NCBI GenBank assembly: GCA_903880855.1
Contig: CAIRQX010000089.1
Coordinates: 1-54,184 of the forward strand
Length of the DNA stretch: 54,184 nt
Direction of reading: 5' to 3'
Source of the DNA: an uncultured Burkholderiales bacterium
GTDB taxonomy: Bacteria > Pseudomonadota > Gammaproteobacteria > Burkholderiales > Burkholderiaceae_C
In this document: positions 39,309 to 48,488 of the stretch, in pieces
Layout: every line of letters starts with the position of its first letter
Position numbering within the stretch: position 1 is the first letter of the stretch
Notes under the pieces: generated by a model
What the model was told of the DNA's origin: nothing
Seen by the model: the letters and a program-made list of their open reading frames with translations, nothing else
The model's database searches: none
Made by a program: the position numbers and the translations under genes

Positions 39309-40328
39309 TTAGAAAGCTTGGTAACGATGTCCTATTTCGCGATACCAACTAGCCCATTGCGCTAAACCATCTTTGATGTCAGTAGTCGCTTGGTAACCCG
39401 TAACGTGTTGCAAACTTGTCATATCAGCGGATGTATTGGGCACATCACCCGCTTGCATAGGTAAATAATTTAAAACTGCTTTGACACCCAATGCACTTTC
39501 TAGAGTGTGAATAAAGTCCATCAATGGCACGGGAGTTTGATGGCCAATGTTGTGGATGCGATACGGCGCATGGCTGGTATCTGGCAAAGGCTGTTCTTTA
39601 GAAAACGTGTCTGACACCGAAGCTACGTAATCGAGTGCGCACACAGTGCCTTGCGCAATATCATCCACAAAGGTGAAGTCGCGCGTCATCTTTCCATGGT
39701 TAAACACTTTGATAGGTTCGCCCTTCAAAATGGCACGTGTGAACAACCACGGCGCCATATCGGGACGCCCCCATGGGCCATACACCGTGAAGTAACGCAA
39801 GCCTGTGACTGCCAAGCCATACACATGGCTATAGGTGTGCGCCATCAGTTCATTGGCTTTTTTACTGGCCGCATACAAACTCAAAGGATGGTCGACTGGA
39901 TCGGATGGCGCATAAGGCATCTTGGTGTTGGAGCCATACACGCTAGATGAACTGGCAAATACCAAATGCTCCACCGCATGCTGACGACAAGCTTCCAACA
40001 CATTGCCAAACGCCATGATGTTATTTTGCAAACACGTTTGCGGATGGCTCAATGAATAACGCACACCAGGTTGTGCTGCTAAGTGGATGACACGCTGTGG
40101 TTTGAAGTCATCAAATAATTCTTGCGTCTTAGCTGCGTCTGATAAATCTAGGTGGGCAAACTTAAAGTTACTGGCTTTTTGTAATTCGGCCAAGCGGTCT
40201 TGCTTGAGAGCCGGGTCGTAATAGGTGTTGAGGCTATCCACACCGAGCACTTCGTCACCACGCGCGAGAAGTTTTTGGGTAGTGTGCATGCCGATAAACC
40301 CGGCGACACCCGTGAGCATGATTTTCAT
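39309..40328 (-). CDS. NAD-dependent UDP-sugar 4-epimerase (UDP-glucuronate epimerase-like)
   Basis: A 339-residue extended SDR. It has the NAD motif TGVAGFIGMHTTQKLL, then GVDSLNTYYDPALKQDRL, and the catalytic SSSSVYG and YAASKKANELMAH. The DSLNxYYDPxLKxxRL stretch is typical of UDP-glucuronate 4-epimerases (CapI/LpsL type). The ATG at 40328 is chosen; the longer reading to 40400 overlaps the PAP2 gene. Its ATG overlaps the PAP2 stop by 4 nt. Product would be UDP-galacturonate for envelope glycans. It lies upstream of the olsB-plcP-agt operon on the same strand, so supply of hexuronate to a glycolipid is conceivable. Confidence 0.88.
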   Translation of the reverse strand: MKIMLTGVAGFIGMHTTQKLLARGDEVLGVDSLNTYYDPALKQDRLAELQKASNFKFAHLDLSDAAKTQELFDDFKPQRVIHLAAQPGVRYSLSHPQTCLQNNIMAFGNVLEACRQHAVEHLVFASSSSVYGSNTKMPYAPSDPVDHPLSLYAASKKANELMAHTYSHVYGLAVTGLRYFTVYGPWGRPDMAPWLFTRAILKGEPIKVFNHGKMTRDFTFVDDIAQGTVCALDYVASVSDTFSKEQPLPDTSHAPYRIHNIGHQTPVPLMDFIHTLESALGVKAVLNYLPMQAGDVPNTSADMTSLQHVTGYQATTDIKDGLAQWASWYREIGHRYQAF

Positions 40329-41002
40329 GGGGCTTCTTTCTTTTGAAAGTGCAGGCCAAAACAAGTTGCGATCACACAGGCTGAAAAATACACCGTCCAA
40401 AACGAGAACACGATGTCACTCAAAAAATGGTTGCCTTGCAAGATACGCCCCAAACCAACAAAGGAACCCAATACCAAACCCACTAAAAGCCAATAACGGC
40501 GCTTCAATACCCAAGCCAAGCTGAGCCAATAAAAACCCATAGCAGCGTGGCCACTCACAAACGAACAATTGGTATCGCACTCTTGGGCAGGTTGCATAGG
40601 AGGGGAGTACAGGCGCTCGCCACCAAAGCTTTGCACTTCAAATGGTCTAGCCCGCCCCCAGTGCTCTTTCCATACGCCGTTGACTATGAGGCCAGGGCCC
40701 ACAAAGAGGACTACCAATAAAAATATGGCCATTCGCCTGTGTAATAGGTTCACTAAAACTTTTTTTGTGGCTCCACTAGCAAAAGACCAAGCCAGATAAA
40801 CCAACAAAGCACCAATCACCCAAAAATGCATCTGCGCAAAGAGTTGATAAGAGAACAAAACGATGGGATGCTTGTCAAAGGTAAAGCCAAGTTCTGGCGT
40901 GAAGAATTGTTGGCTCACCCACATATCAGCGTTAGGCACTGCTAAAAAGAAAGCGATACATCCCAAAAAGCACAAAAGATCTGCCCTAAAGAGGTGTTCC
41001 AT
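40325..41002 (-). CDS. PAP2-family membrane phosphatase
   Basis: About 225 residues with five or six membrane helices and the three PAP2 motifs: KEHWGRARPFE, CSFVSGHAAMGF (SGH) and LGRILQGNHFLSDI (catalytic His). The first ATG is at 41002; a TTG at 41032 gives ten more residues, and no Shine-Dalgarno helps to decide. PAP2 enzymes of this size dephosphorylate lipid substrates such as phosphatidic acid, undecaprenyl diphosphate or lipid A phosphates. It is first in a two-gene minus-strand unit with the epimerase (4-nt overlap) and is divergent from the UPF0104 gene. In this context phosphatidic acid or lipid A is plausible; not decided. Confidence 0.85.
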   Translation of the reverse strand: MEHLFRADLLCFLGCIAFFLAVPNADMWVSQQFFTPELGFTFDKHPIVLFSYQLFAQMHFWVIGALLVYLAWSFASGATKKVLVNLLHRRMAIFLLVVLFVGPGLIVNGVWKEHWGRARPFEVQSFGGERLYSPPMQPAQECDTNCSFVSGHAAMGFYWLSLAWVLKRRYWLLVGLVLGSFVGLGRILQGNHFLSDIVFSFWTVYFSACVIATCFGLHFQKKEAP

Positions 41003-41098
41003 CGTGGGCAGGGGGAAAGGGGTTAGCTTCAATGCACGCTTTCTGGGAGGAAGTGGCTGTATTTAAGGGCTATCGCACTAATTTCGTAAAATCTTGCA

Positions 41099-42013
41099 GT
41101 GCGGCTAATCAAAATTTTACTTGCTCTGACCACCAGCTGTGTCTTTTTGGCCTGGTGGTTCACCCATGGGATGCCAGCAAGCCTTGCACAAGATTTTTTA
41201 GCACTGCCTTGGACAGTTGTATTACTGGCTATCACGGGCTTGGTTCTCACTTACCTATTACGTGGTTGGCGCGTGTGTCGCGAATTCAAGCAATTTCCCA
41301 AAATGCGTTTTGGGGCTGCACTGCAGGTAGTGCTTTGGCATAACGCGTCAGTGAATGTGATGCCATTTCGATCAGGTGAAGCAGCGTTTCCTTGGTTGCT
41401 CAACCGCCGATTTGATATTTCACTCACGCGGGCGACTGCATCGCTTCTTTGGTTACGCATACAAGATGCTTGTGTGGTGCTGATGTTAGGCGTTTGGGTA
41501 CTTGCTGATATCGAACTGCTTTTGCGTGTGGTGCTGAGTTTCGGGTTAGTAGTTGCTGCTTTGCTATTCGCCAAATGGAGCCGCGTCGCGTCACCAAGGC
41601 CTTTCACCGAATGGCCATGGAAATACGTGAATGGGTTTAGACAAGCATTGGCTGAATCCAATGCGCACTCACCAGAAGGTTGGTGGGTCACATTGGCCAA
41701 TTGGTTGATCAAACTCAGTGTGCAAGCGATGCTTTTTGCGGCCTTACTTCAGGTTGGGTTTCAAACTGGCTTAGCAGGGACTTTTGGCGCTGAACTGGCT
41801 GCTGTCACGCCTTTGCAGGGGGTCGCAGGCATTGGTAGCTATGAAGCTGCTAGTGCTGCAGCCATGCTGCCTTGGGGTGTGGAATGGTCGGTAGGATTGC
41901 GCACTGCATTGGTGGTGCACTTGGTTGTGCTTTTTTGTGCGTTGAGTTGTGCTGCGATAGCCGGACTTGTTTCTGTTTTAAACCGCACACCACCACCTGA
42001 TATGGCTACATAA
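41099..42013 (+). CDS. UPF0104 / lysylphosphatidylglycerol synthase TM-domain family protein
   Basis: A 304-residue polytopic membrane protein. It has the family pattern LLRGWRVCREFKQFP, ASVNVMPFRSGEAAFPWLL, a middle set of helices, and the C-terminal LAAVTPLQGVAGIGSYEAASA. These proteins resemble the flippase half of MprF and occur with glycosyltransferases in envelope glycan or lipid pathways. The start is GTG at 41099. It begins a plus-strand run UPF0104-GT2-GT39-lptF with short gaps (25, 4 and 14 nt). A lipid- or glycan-translocating role is the family expectation, not shown. Confidence 0.82.
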   Translation: MRLIKILLALTTSCVFLAWWFTHGMPASLAQDFLALPWTVVLLAITGLVLTYLLRGWRVCREFKQFPKMRFGAALQVVLWHNASVNVMPFRSGEAAFPWLLNRRFDISLTRATASLLWLRIQDACVVLMLGVWVLADIELLLRVVLSFGLVVAALLFAKWSRVASPRPFTEWPWKYVNGFRQALAESNAHSPEGWWVTLANWLIKLSVQAMLFAALLQVGFQTGLAGTFGAELAAVTPLQGVAGIGSYEAASAAAMLPWGVEWSVGLRTALVVHLVVLFCALSCAAIAGLVSVLNRTPPPDMAT

Positions 42014-42038
42014 GTGAATTGATGAACTGCCTGACTAC

Positions 42039-43067
42039 ATGAACCCTTCTACTTCTATGTCTACAACTTCTACATTGCCTGACCATTCCTTGTCTATCGT
42101 CGTGCCGATGCACAACGAAATGGAAAATGTGGTGCCTTTGGTCACACGCGTTGAAGAGTGCTTGGGCGACTACCCATGGCCTTGGGAATTGATCTTGGTG
42201 GACGACGGCAGCACCGACGGCACGCGCGAAGCGATTGAACAAGCCGCCAAACAAAGCCATGGGTTTGTGCGATTGGTGGAACTCGCGCGCAACTTCAAAC
42301 AAACTGCTGCCATGCAAGCTGGCATAGACGCTGCGCGGGCGGATGTGATCGTGACCATGGACGGTGATTTGCAAAATGACCCCGTCGATATCCCGCGCAT
42401 GGTGGCCAGACTATTGAATGAAGAACTCGATTTAGTCGCAGGTTGGCGCAAAGATCGTAAAGACAATATGGTGATGCGCAAGATTCCTTCGCAAATTGCG
42501 AATGCATTGATCGCGCGCATGACGGGCATCGCACTCAAAGACAACGGATGTAGCCTCAAAGTGTTTCGCGCCAGCACCTTAAAGCGTGTGCGTTTGTATG
42601 GCGAGATGCACCGTTTTATCCCTGCTTGGCTGTCTACCGTGACGTCGAGCAAGCGCATCGCACAAGAAGTGGTGACGCACCATCCGCGTATCCATGGCGT
42701 ATCCAAATACGGGATTTCACGCACCTTTCGTGTTTTGCTTGATTTGTTTTTTGTGTATTTCTTTATGCGCTATCGGGCCAGGCCTGGACACTTTTTTGGC
42801 GGGATTGGTTTGAGCTTATTGGGTGCTGGCTCTTTCATCTTGACCTATCTCTCGTTTGTTAAGTTTTATCTAGGGGAAGATATTGGTACACGGCCTTTGT
42901 TATTTGGAGGCTTCTTCTTGGTGATTGCTGGCGTGCAAATGTTGACGACTGGCATCTTGGCAGAGGTGCTGGTGCGTGTGTTGTTTGAATCGGGCAACAG
43001 CAAGTCCTACCTGGCGCGTGAAACGCCTATGCCTGCAGCGAATGAAGGGTGGCATTTGCCCCGCTAA
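42039..43067 (+). CDS. Glycosyltransferase family 2, polyprenyl-phosphate sugar transferase type
   Basis: A 342-residue GT2 of the dolichol-phosphate mannosyltransferase / ArnC type. The catalytic domain has SIVVPMHNEMENVVPLV, ILVDDGSTDGTRE, MDGDLQNDP (DxD-like) and the region KDNGCSLKVFRASTL, followed by two C-terminal membrane helices (about 250-310). It should charge undecaprenyl phosphate with a sugar on the cytoplasmic face. The GT39 gene 4 nt downstream would use that lipid-linked sugar in the periplasm, and the UPF0104 protein could flip it. MNPSTSMSTTS at the N-terminus offers alternative ATGs at 42039 and 42057. Confidence 0.88.
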   Translation: MNPSTSMSTTSTLPDHSLSIVVPMHNEMENVVPLVTRVEECLGDYPWPWELILVDDGSTDGTREAIEQAAKQSHGFVRLVELARNFKQTAAMQAGIDAARADVIVTMDGDLQNDPVDIPRMVARLLNEELDLVAGWRKDRKDNMVMRKIPSQIANALIARMTGIALKDNGCSLKVFRASTLKRVRLYGEMHRFIPAWLSTVTSSKRIAQEVVTHHPRIHGVSKYGISRTFRVLLDLFFVYFFMRYRARPGHFFGGIGLSLLGAGSFILTYLSFVKFYLGEDIGTRPLLFGGFFLVIAGVQMLTTGILAEVLVRVLFESGNSKSYLARETPMPAANEGWHLPR

Positions 43068-43071
43068 CTTG

Positions 43072-44526
43072 ATGCAAGCTACGCGCCCTGCCATTGCTTT
43101 AACTGTTTGCTGCCTTGTAGCGCTTGCCGTCTGGCGCTTTTTTGTGGCGAGCGCATTGCCGTTTTCCATCGACGAAGCGTATTACGTGGCGTGGTCTAAA
43201 ACCCCTGATTGGGGCTATTGGACCAAGCCACCTTTTATTGCCTGGGCGATTGGTGCTGCGCGGTGGGTTTGTGGCGAGTCAACAGCTTGTGTGCGTAGCG
43301 TTGCATTGCTGAGCTTTCCTATGACCAGCGCTATCGTGGGGCTGTTGACATGGCGAATTGCTAGAAATGCATGGACTGCTGCATGTGCAGCCGTTTTGTT
43401 TGCCACCTTGCCTTTGGGTATGTTTTACGGCATTGCTGCGACGACAGATGCCTTGCTTTTGTTGTGCTGGGCCACTGCGATGTGGAGTTTGTTAGAAGCG
43501 CTGCATGGCAAACAGTGGGCTTGGGTTGTTTTAGGTATCTTTATAGGGCTTGGTATGTTGGCCAAGTACTCGATGGCGGTGATTGGCCTGTCTATCGTGC
43601 TCACGCTTTTGCATCCTGAATGGCGTGCGCAATTTAAGAAGCCTTGGGCTTATATCAGTGCGTGCGTCGCTTTGATCGTTTTCGCTCCGAACATTGCTTG
43701 GAATTTGGCGAACCAGATGCCAACGTTTTCTCATACGGCTGGTATTTCGCATGGGGGTAATGGCTACGGATTGAACTGGCAGTCTTTATTAGAGTTTGAA
43801 GCCGCGCAACTAGTTGTCGGAGGACCGTTTTTAGTAATTGCGTTTGCGATGTGGTTGACTCGCAAAGAGTGGCGCACCCATGCAGACGCATGGTTGTTGT
43901 TGTGTTTTACGTTGCCTATGTTGTTAGTGATATCTGCTCAGGCATTGCTCGCACGCGCCCATGCGAATTGGGCGTCGCCTGCTTATGTGGCTTTGACAGT
44001 GGCTAGTGTGGTGTTTTTATGGACTCGAAAAGGGTTTTTTGGCAAACCCGCATTGGCACTAACCTTGGTGATGAATTTGGTTCTTGGTGCGGTTCTTTAC
44101 CATTTTGAAACCTTAGTCGCTAAACCTTTGGGGATCACCCCTTCCGCGTATACAGATCCCTATTGGGCACTGCGTAATTGGCCAGATGCCATTGACGCGG
44201 TCAAGAGCACGCTGACAGAGGCCATGCCACAAGAAGAATGGCGAATTGCATCAGACGACAGGGGCATGTTGTCAATCGGACAAGCGGTTCTACACTTGCC
44301 TGCTGGTGCCGCCCTTGGGTGGCAACGTAGCGACTCGCCACAAAACCATTTTGAACAACGTTTTCCTTTGACTAAGACCCCTCAACAACGCGTACTTTTG
44401 GTGACGCAAGCTAGCCAAGCCGAGGTGTTGGCGCATTATCCGCATGCGCAATTTGCAAGACGAATCGACGCTGATAAATTGCCCTATGGCGCTTTGCATT
44501 TCACTGCTTGGTGGATTACCCCTTAA
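43072..44526 (+). CDS. Glycosyltransferase family 39 / ArnT-like membrane transferase
   Basis: A 484-residue GT-C membrane enzyme with about ten helices. The catalytic acidic pair is in PFSIDEAYYVAWSKTPDWGY (periplasmic loop 1), followed by TKPPFIAW, the pattern of ArnT/PMT-type (PF13231) transferases that use polyprenyl-phosphate sugars. A soluble C-terminal domain of about 110 residues follows. The ATG at 43072 is chosen; the extended reading from 42976 lies inside the GT2 gene. With the upstream GT2 it forms a two-step lipid A or glycan decorating module. Confidence 0.87.
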   Translation: MQATRPAIALTVCCLVALAVWRFFVASALPFSIDEAYYVAWSKTPDWGYWTKPPFIAWAIGAARWVCGESTACVRSVALLSFPMTSAIVGLLTWRIARNAWTAACAAVLFATLPLGMFYGIAATTDALLLLCWATAMWSLLEALHGKQWAWVVLGIFIGLGMLAKYSMAVIGLSIVLTLLHPEWRAQFKKPWAYISACVALIVFAPNIAWNLANQMPTFSHTAGISHGGNGYGLNWQSLLEFEAAQLVVGGPFLVIAFAMWLTRKEWRTHADAWLLLCFTLPMLLVISAQALLARAHANWASPAYVALTVASVVFLWTRKGFFGKPALALTLVMNLVLGAVLYHFETLVAKPLGITPSAYTDPYWALRNWPDAIDAVKSTLTEAMPQEEWRIASDDRGMLSIGQAVLHLPAGAALGWQRSDSPQNHFEQRFPLTKTPQQRVLLVTQASQAEVLAHYPHAQFARRIDADKLPYGALHFTAWWITP

Positions 44527-44540
44527 TCAGCCACGCCCGT

Positions 44541-45641
44541 ATGTTGTTTCAAAAATCACTTCGCAAAGAGCTGGCCCGTAGTTTTGGCGCCACCTTAGTG
44601 GTGTTAGTCACGATTGTGATGACGATGATTTTGATCCGCATCTTGGGTCAAGCTTCAGCTGGCAAGGTCAATCCGACCGAAATCGGTTTGATCATGGGTT
44701 ACAACTTGATTGGCCAGATGCCCACGGTGCTCACGCTGAGTTTGTTTATTGCCACCGTCGGCACGATTTCGCGCATGTATATGGAAAGTGAAATGGTGAT
44801 TTGGCTCTCGAGTGGCCAAAGCATGTGGTCGTTTGTGCGACCCATCATCCAGTTCACCTGGCCCACGCTGATTGTGGTGTTTGTGCTGGTAATTTTTGTA
44901 TGGCCCTGGTCCAACAGACAAACTACCGATTTGAAAGAACGCTTTGAGCGACGCGGTGATTTAGAACGTGTTGCGCCTGGACAATTTCAAGAATCAGCGA
45001 ATGGTTTGCGGGTGTTTTTCATCGATAAGTCGAGCTTGCAAAACAAGCAGGGTAAGAATGTTTTTATCTCGGCCACCGACCACGGTAAACAGTCGATGAC
45101 GTCTTCGCACAGTGGCCACATTGAAATGATTGGCGAAGACCGATTCTTGATGTTAGACACTGGTCAGCGCGTTGAACAAGCGCTCGGCCAAGCGGAAATG
45201 AAAGTCAGCGAATTCAAAATCTACGGTACTCGTACCGACGAAGACAGCGAAACCATCGCCCTACCCTCTACCCGGTCCATCCCCACCGTCGTTTTGTTGC
45301 AAAACCCCACGCCCTCCAACATGGGGGAATTCAGTTGGCGTGTCGGCCTCATTGCATCCACCTTCAACTTGATGGTGATTGCCTTAGCCATTACCAGCGC
45401 CAACCCGCGCGTAGGACGCGGTGGTAATTTGGCTTTGGCGATGCTGATGTTTTTGACCTACACCAACTTCATCAACCTCGGCCAAGCCTTGGTCAACGAC
45501 GGCAAGATCCAGTGGTTGGTATTTTTGCTCACCTTACATGGTGGGACTTTGCTACTCAGCTTGGCTTGGCTGACGGTGCGGGCGAATAACTGGTCTTGGC
45601 GGCAGTTGTTGCCACGGAATAGAAAGCTCCAGCCCCAATAA
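44541..45641 (+). CDS. lptF: LptF/LptG-family lipopolysaccharide ABC permease, LptF
   Basis: A 366-residue YjgP/YjgQ permease of the LptB2FGC exporter that extracts lipopolysaccharide from the inner membrane. It has three N-terminal helices (SLRKELARSFGATLVVLVTI, then the TVLTLSLFIATVGTISRMY segment with the E and gate residues), a periplasmic beta-jellyroll (about 130-270) and three C-terminal helices. The start MLFQKSLRKELA at 44541 is chosen over the longer reading from 44508. It is alone here without lptG, as in many Burkholderiales where lptF-lptG may still be split. It lies 14 nt after the GT39 gene, consistent with an envelope transcription unit. Confidence 0.92.
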   Translation: MLFQKSLRKELARSFGATLVVLVTIVMTMILIRILGQASAGKVNPTEIGLIMGYNLIGQMPTVLTLSLFIATVGTISRMYMESEMVIWLSSGQSMWSFVRPIIQFTWPTLIVVFVLVIFVWPWSNRQTTDLKERFERRGDLERVAPGQFQESANGLRVFFIDKSSLQNKQGKNVFISATDHGKQSMTSSHSGHIEMIGEDRFLMLDTGQRVEQALGQAEMKVSEFKIYGTRTDEDSETIALPSTRSIPTVVLLQNPTPSNMGEFSWRVGLIASTFNLMVIALAITSANPRVGRGGNLALAMLMFLTYTNFINLGQALVNDGKIQWLVFLLTLHGGTLLLSLAWLTVRANNWSWRQLLPRNRKLQPQ

Positions 45642-45646
45642 AAGAC

Positions 45647-45679
45647 TTGACAAATGTTATTTCAATGTAATAACATTTG
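45647..45679 (+). promoter_or_regulatory. mazEF promoter with palindromic operator
   Basis: TTGACA (45647-45652) is a consensus -35. It overlaps a perfect inverted repeat CAAATGTTATT (45651-45661) / AATAACATTTG (45669-45679) with a 7-base centre; the right arm covers the -10 region. MazE-type antitoxins autoregulate by binding such palindromes, so this is the likely autoregulatory operator. Confidence 0.78.
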
Positions 45680-45706
45680 ATTTCTTTTTTGAATTAGGGA
45701 CGCAAC

Positions 45707-45955
45707 ATGCAAGTCACTATTAGGCCATTTGGCAATTCTCGCGGCGTCATTATTCCAAAGCTATTGTTGGCGCAAGTTGGCTTGCAAGAATCAGCTGAGA
45801 TTGAGGTCCAGAACGGAACACTCGTTTTGCGCAAGCCCCAACCGCAAGTGCGCGATGGATGGGCTTCGGCTGCGCAGTCTATTGCAGCGGCGGGCGAAGA
45901 CGCTTTGGTTTTAGGCGATCAATCTTTAACAGATGAAGAGGATTGGCAGTGGTAA
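45707..45955 (+). CDS. mazE: MazE/PemI-like antitoxin (AbrB fold)
   Basis: An 82-residue antitoxin: N-terminal swapped-hairpin AbrB DNA-binding domain (MQVTIRPFGNSRGVIIPKLL, VGLQESAEIEVQNGTLVL) and an acidic C-terminal tail (EDALVLGDQSLTDEEDWQW) that blocks the toxin. AGGGA precedes the ATG. Overlaps the toxin gene by 7 nt. A palindromic operator lies in its promoter. Confidence 0.92.
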   Translation: MQVTIRPFGNSRGVIIPKLLLAQVGLQESAEIEVQNGTLVLRKPQPQVRDGWASAAQSIAAAGEDALVLGDQSLTDEEDWQW

Positions 45956-46269
45956 AGCGTGGAGATATCTGGCTAATTAACCTAGATCCCACCATTGGTA
46001 GCGAAATCAAAAAAACACGTCCCTGCGTGGTGGTCTCGCCCCCAGAGTTAAACAAGCACCTACGCACTGTGATGGTTGCACCCATGACATCGAAGGGGTT
46101 TGATGCCCCGTTTAGGCCTCAACTGACATTTCAAGGCACCCAAGGGCGCATCTTGTTAGACCAACTTAGGGCTGTTGATAAAACACGATTCGTAAAGAAG
46201 CTCGGAAGTGTTTCTTCTAGCACCCACCAAAAGGTGATTGGTGTTTTACAAGAGATTTTTGCGGCTTAG
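45949..46269 (+). CDS. mazF: MazF/PemK-like mRNA interferase toxin
   Basis: A 106-residue PemK/MazF-type endoribonuclease. Active-site features are MVKRGDIWLINLDPTIGSE, TRPCVVVSPPELN (Arg) and TVMVAPMTSKG (Thr/Ser), all retained, so it should be active. The GTG at 45949 gives the canonical MVKRGDIW start and overlaps mazE by 7 nt. The TTG at 45943 is a less likely alternative. The pair sits between lptF and leuC, not near phage or transposon genes, so it looks like a stable chromosomal module. Confidence 0.92.
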   Translation: MVKRGDIWLINLDPTIGSEIKKTRPCVVVSPPELNKHLRTVMVAPMTSKGFDAPFRPQLTFQGTQGRILLDQLRAVDKTRFVKKLGSVSSSTHQKVIGVLQEIFAA

Positions 46270-46358
46270 CTAGACCGAATTATTCTGCGGCGATGTTTCG
46301 CTCGGATACACGCCACAAGCCAACACTTTAAAATGATCGGTTGATCAAGAGGAACCCC

Positions 46359-47810
46359 ATGGCCCGCACCCTGTATGACAAGATTTGGGACGAACACGTC
46401 GTCCACACTGAAGAAGATGGCACTGCCATCCTCTATATAGACCGCCATCTAGTGCACGAGGTCACCAGCCCCCAAGCTTTCGAAGGTATTCGCCAAGCGG
46501 GACGCAAAGTTTGGCGGGTCAGTTCCATCGTTGCCACTGCGGATCACAACACGCCCACCACTGGCTGGGAGTTGGGTTACGACGGCATTACCGACCCCAT
46601 CAGCAAAGAACAAGTGACTACTTTGGACGCGAACATCAAAGAATTTGGTGCTGCTGCGTTTTTCCCATTCCTATCTAAGCGCCAAGGCATCGTGCATGTG
46701 ATTGGCCCTGAAAACGGTGCCACCCTACCCGGTATGACCGTGGTGTGCGGCGATAGCCACACCTCGACCCACGGCGCGTTTGGCGCGTTGGCACACGGCA
46801 TCGGCACTTCTGAGGTCGAGCATGTGATGGCAACACAAACTTTACTGGCCAAAAAAGCCAAGAACATGCGCGTGTCGGTCGAAGGCACTATGCACAAAGG
46901 CGTCACTGCCAAAGACATCGTGCTGGCCATCATTGGCAAGATCGGCACTGCAGGTGGCACGGGTTACACCATCGAGTTCGCAGGCTCTGCGATTCGCAGC
47001 CTCAGCATGGAAGGACGCATGACGCTTTGTAATATGGCGATTGAAGGCGGTGCGCGTGCTGGCTTAGTTGCCGTTGACGACAAAACCATTGAATACGTCA
47101 AAGGCCGTTTGCTGTCTCCCGGCACAGACAAAGCGACGGGCAAGTTTGTCGGTGGTGCCGAATGGGACCAAGCCGTGGCGTATTGGAAAACTTTGCACTC
47201 CGATGCAGATGCCAAGTTTGATGCCACTGTTGAGTTGAACGCTGCTGACATATTGCCCCAAGTCACATGGGGCACTTCGCCAGAGATGGTCTTATCCATC
47301 GATGGTCGCGTGCCAGACCCCGACAAAGAAAAAGACGCTAACAAGCGCACTGCCATTGAGCGCGCCTTGACCTATATGGGCTTGGAGCCCGGCAAAGCTT
47401 TGAACGATTTGTTTGTTGACAAAGTGTTCATTGGTTCATGCACCAACAGCCGCATCGAAGACATGCGCGAAGCTGCGGCTGTAGTGAAAAAACTCGGCCT
47501 AAAAGTCGCAAAAAACATCAAGCTAGCGATGGTGGTTCCTGGTTCAGGCTTGGTCAAAGAACAAGCCGAGCGCGAAGGTTTGCACGAGATTTTCAAAGCC
47601 GCTGGATTCGAGTGGCGCGAACCTGGTTGCTCGATGTGTCTGGCCATGAATGCAGACCGCTTAGAGCCTGGCGAGCGTTGCGCCTCTACCAGCAACCGCA
47701 ATTTCGAAGGTCGTCAAGGCAATGGCGGACGTACCCATTTGGTCAGTCCTGCTATGGCTGCTGCTGCTGCCGTCCACGGGCATTTTGTTGACGTGCGTAA
47801 ATTCGCTTAA
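46359..47810 (+). CDS. leuC: 3-isopropylmalate dehydratase large subunit
   Basis: A 483-residue aconitase-family enzyme that, with LeuD, interconverts 2- and 3-isopropylmalate in leucine synthesis. The [4Fe-4S] cysteines lie in [17 protein letters not shown] and [20 protein letters not shown]. Other markers are [31 protein letters not shown] and [22 protein letters not shown]. The ATG at 46359 is preferred, with AAGAGG upstream. No leader peptide or leucine-codon cluster was recognised in 46270-46358. LeuD follows 12 nt later. Confidence 0.97.
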   Translation: MARTLYDKIWDEHVVHTEEDGTAILYIDRHLVHEVTSPQAFEGIRQAGRKVWRVSSIVATADHNTPTTGWELGYDGITDPISKEQVTTLDANIKEFGAAAFFPFLSKRQGIVHVIGPENGATLPGMTVVCGDSHTSTHGAFGALAHGIGTSEVEHVMATQTLLAKKAKNMRVSVEGTMHKGVTAKDIVLAIIGKIGTAGGTGYTIEFAGSAIRSLSMEGRMTLCNMAIEGGARAGLVAVDDKTIEYVKGRLLSPGTDKATGKFVGGAEWDQAVAYWKTLHSDADAKFDATVELNAADILPQVTWGTSPEMVLSIDGRVPDPDKEKDANKRTAIERALTYMGLEPGKALNDLFVDKVFIGSCTNSRIEDMREAAAVVKKLGLKVAKNIKLAMVVPGSGLVKEQAEREGLHEIFKAAGFEWREPGCSMCLAMNADRLEPGERCASTSNRNFEGRQGNGGRTHLVSPAMAAAAAVHGHFVDVRKFA

Positions 47811-47822
47811 AGGCCATAAGAC

Positions 47823-48467
47823 ATGCAGAAATTCACCATACACAAAGGCCTAGTGGCTCCGATGGATCGCGAGAACGTCGACACCGACGCGATCATCCCT
47901 AAGCAATTTTTAAAGTCGATCAAAAAAACAGGCTTTGGTCCTAACTTGTTTGACGCATGGCGTTACCTCGACCATGGCGAACCTGGCCAAGACCCCGCAA
48001 GTCGCAAACCCAATCCAGACTTCGTGCTAAACCAAGCCCGCTACGCTGGCGCGTCAATTTTGATTGCACGCAAAAATTTTGGTTGCGGCTCTTCCCGTGA
48101 ACACGCGCCTTGGGCGCTAGACCAATTTGGTTTTAGGGCCATATTGGCTCCGAGCTTTGCCGATATATTTTTTAACAACAGTTTTAAAAACGGCTTGTTG
48201 CCTATCGTGTTGCCTGAAGCGACGATGGACTTGCTTTTCAACGAGGCCTTGGCGTTTCCTGGCTACGAACTCACGATTGATTTGGATAGGCAGGTCGTCG
48301 TGCGAGCTCAAGGTGAAGAAATCCCGTTTGAGATCCAAGCGTTCCGTAAGTTTTGTCTGCTCAATGGTTTTGACGATATCGGATTGACGTTGCGCCAAGC
48401 CGACAAAATCAAAGCCTTTGAAGCCGAACGCTTGGCTACCAAGCCTTGGTTGGCGCACACCCTCTAA
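47823..48467 (+). CDS. leuD: 3-isopropylmalate dehydratase small subunit
   Basis: A 214-residue swivel domain partner of Leu[40 protein letters not shown] and the [20 protein letters not shown] substrate-binding loop. Length and layout are typical of betaproteobacterial LeuD. It lies 12 nt after leuC and 21 nt before leuB. No small entericidin-like gene is inserted between leuC and leuD here, although such an insertion is found in some relatives. Confidence 0.97.
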   Translation: MQKFTIHKGLVAPMDRENVDTDAIIPKQFLKSIKKTGFGPNLFDAWRYLDHGEPGQDPASRKPNPDFVLNQARYAGASILIARKNFGCGSSREHAPWALDQFGFRAILAPSFADIFFNNSFKNGLLPIVLPEATMDLLFNEALAFPGYELTIDLDRQVVVRAQGEEIPFEIQAFRKFCLLNGFDDIGLTLRQADKIKAFEAERLATKPWLAHTL

Positions 48468-48488
48468 TTTCCAACTACCCCATCTATT

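Noticed and set aside
42976-43071. Extended start of the GT39 gene
   Set aside because: It overlaps the GT2 gene by 92 bases and adds residues without membrane character; the ATG at 43072 starts right at the first helix.
46270-46358. Leucine leader peptide or riboswitch before leuC
   Set aside because: No run of Leu codons, no stem followed by a T-tract and no known riboswitch core could be seen.
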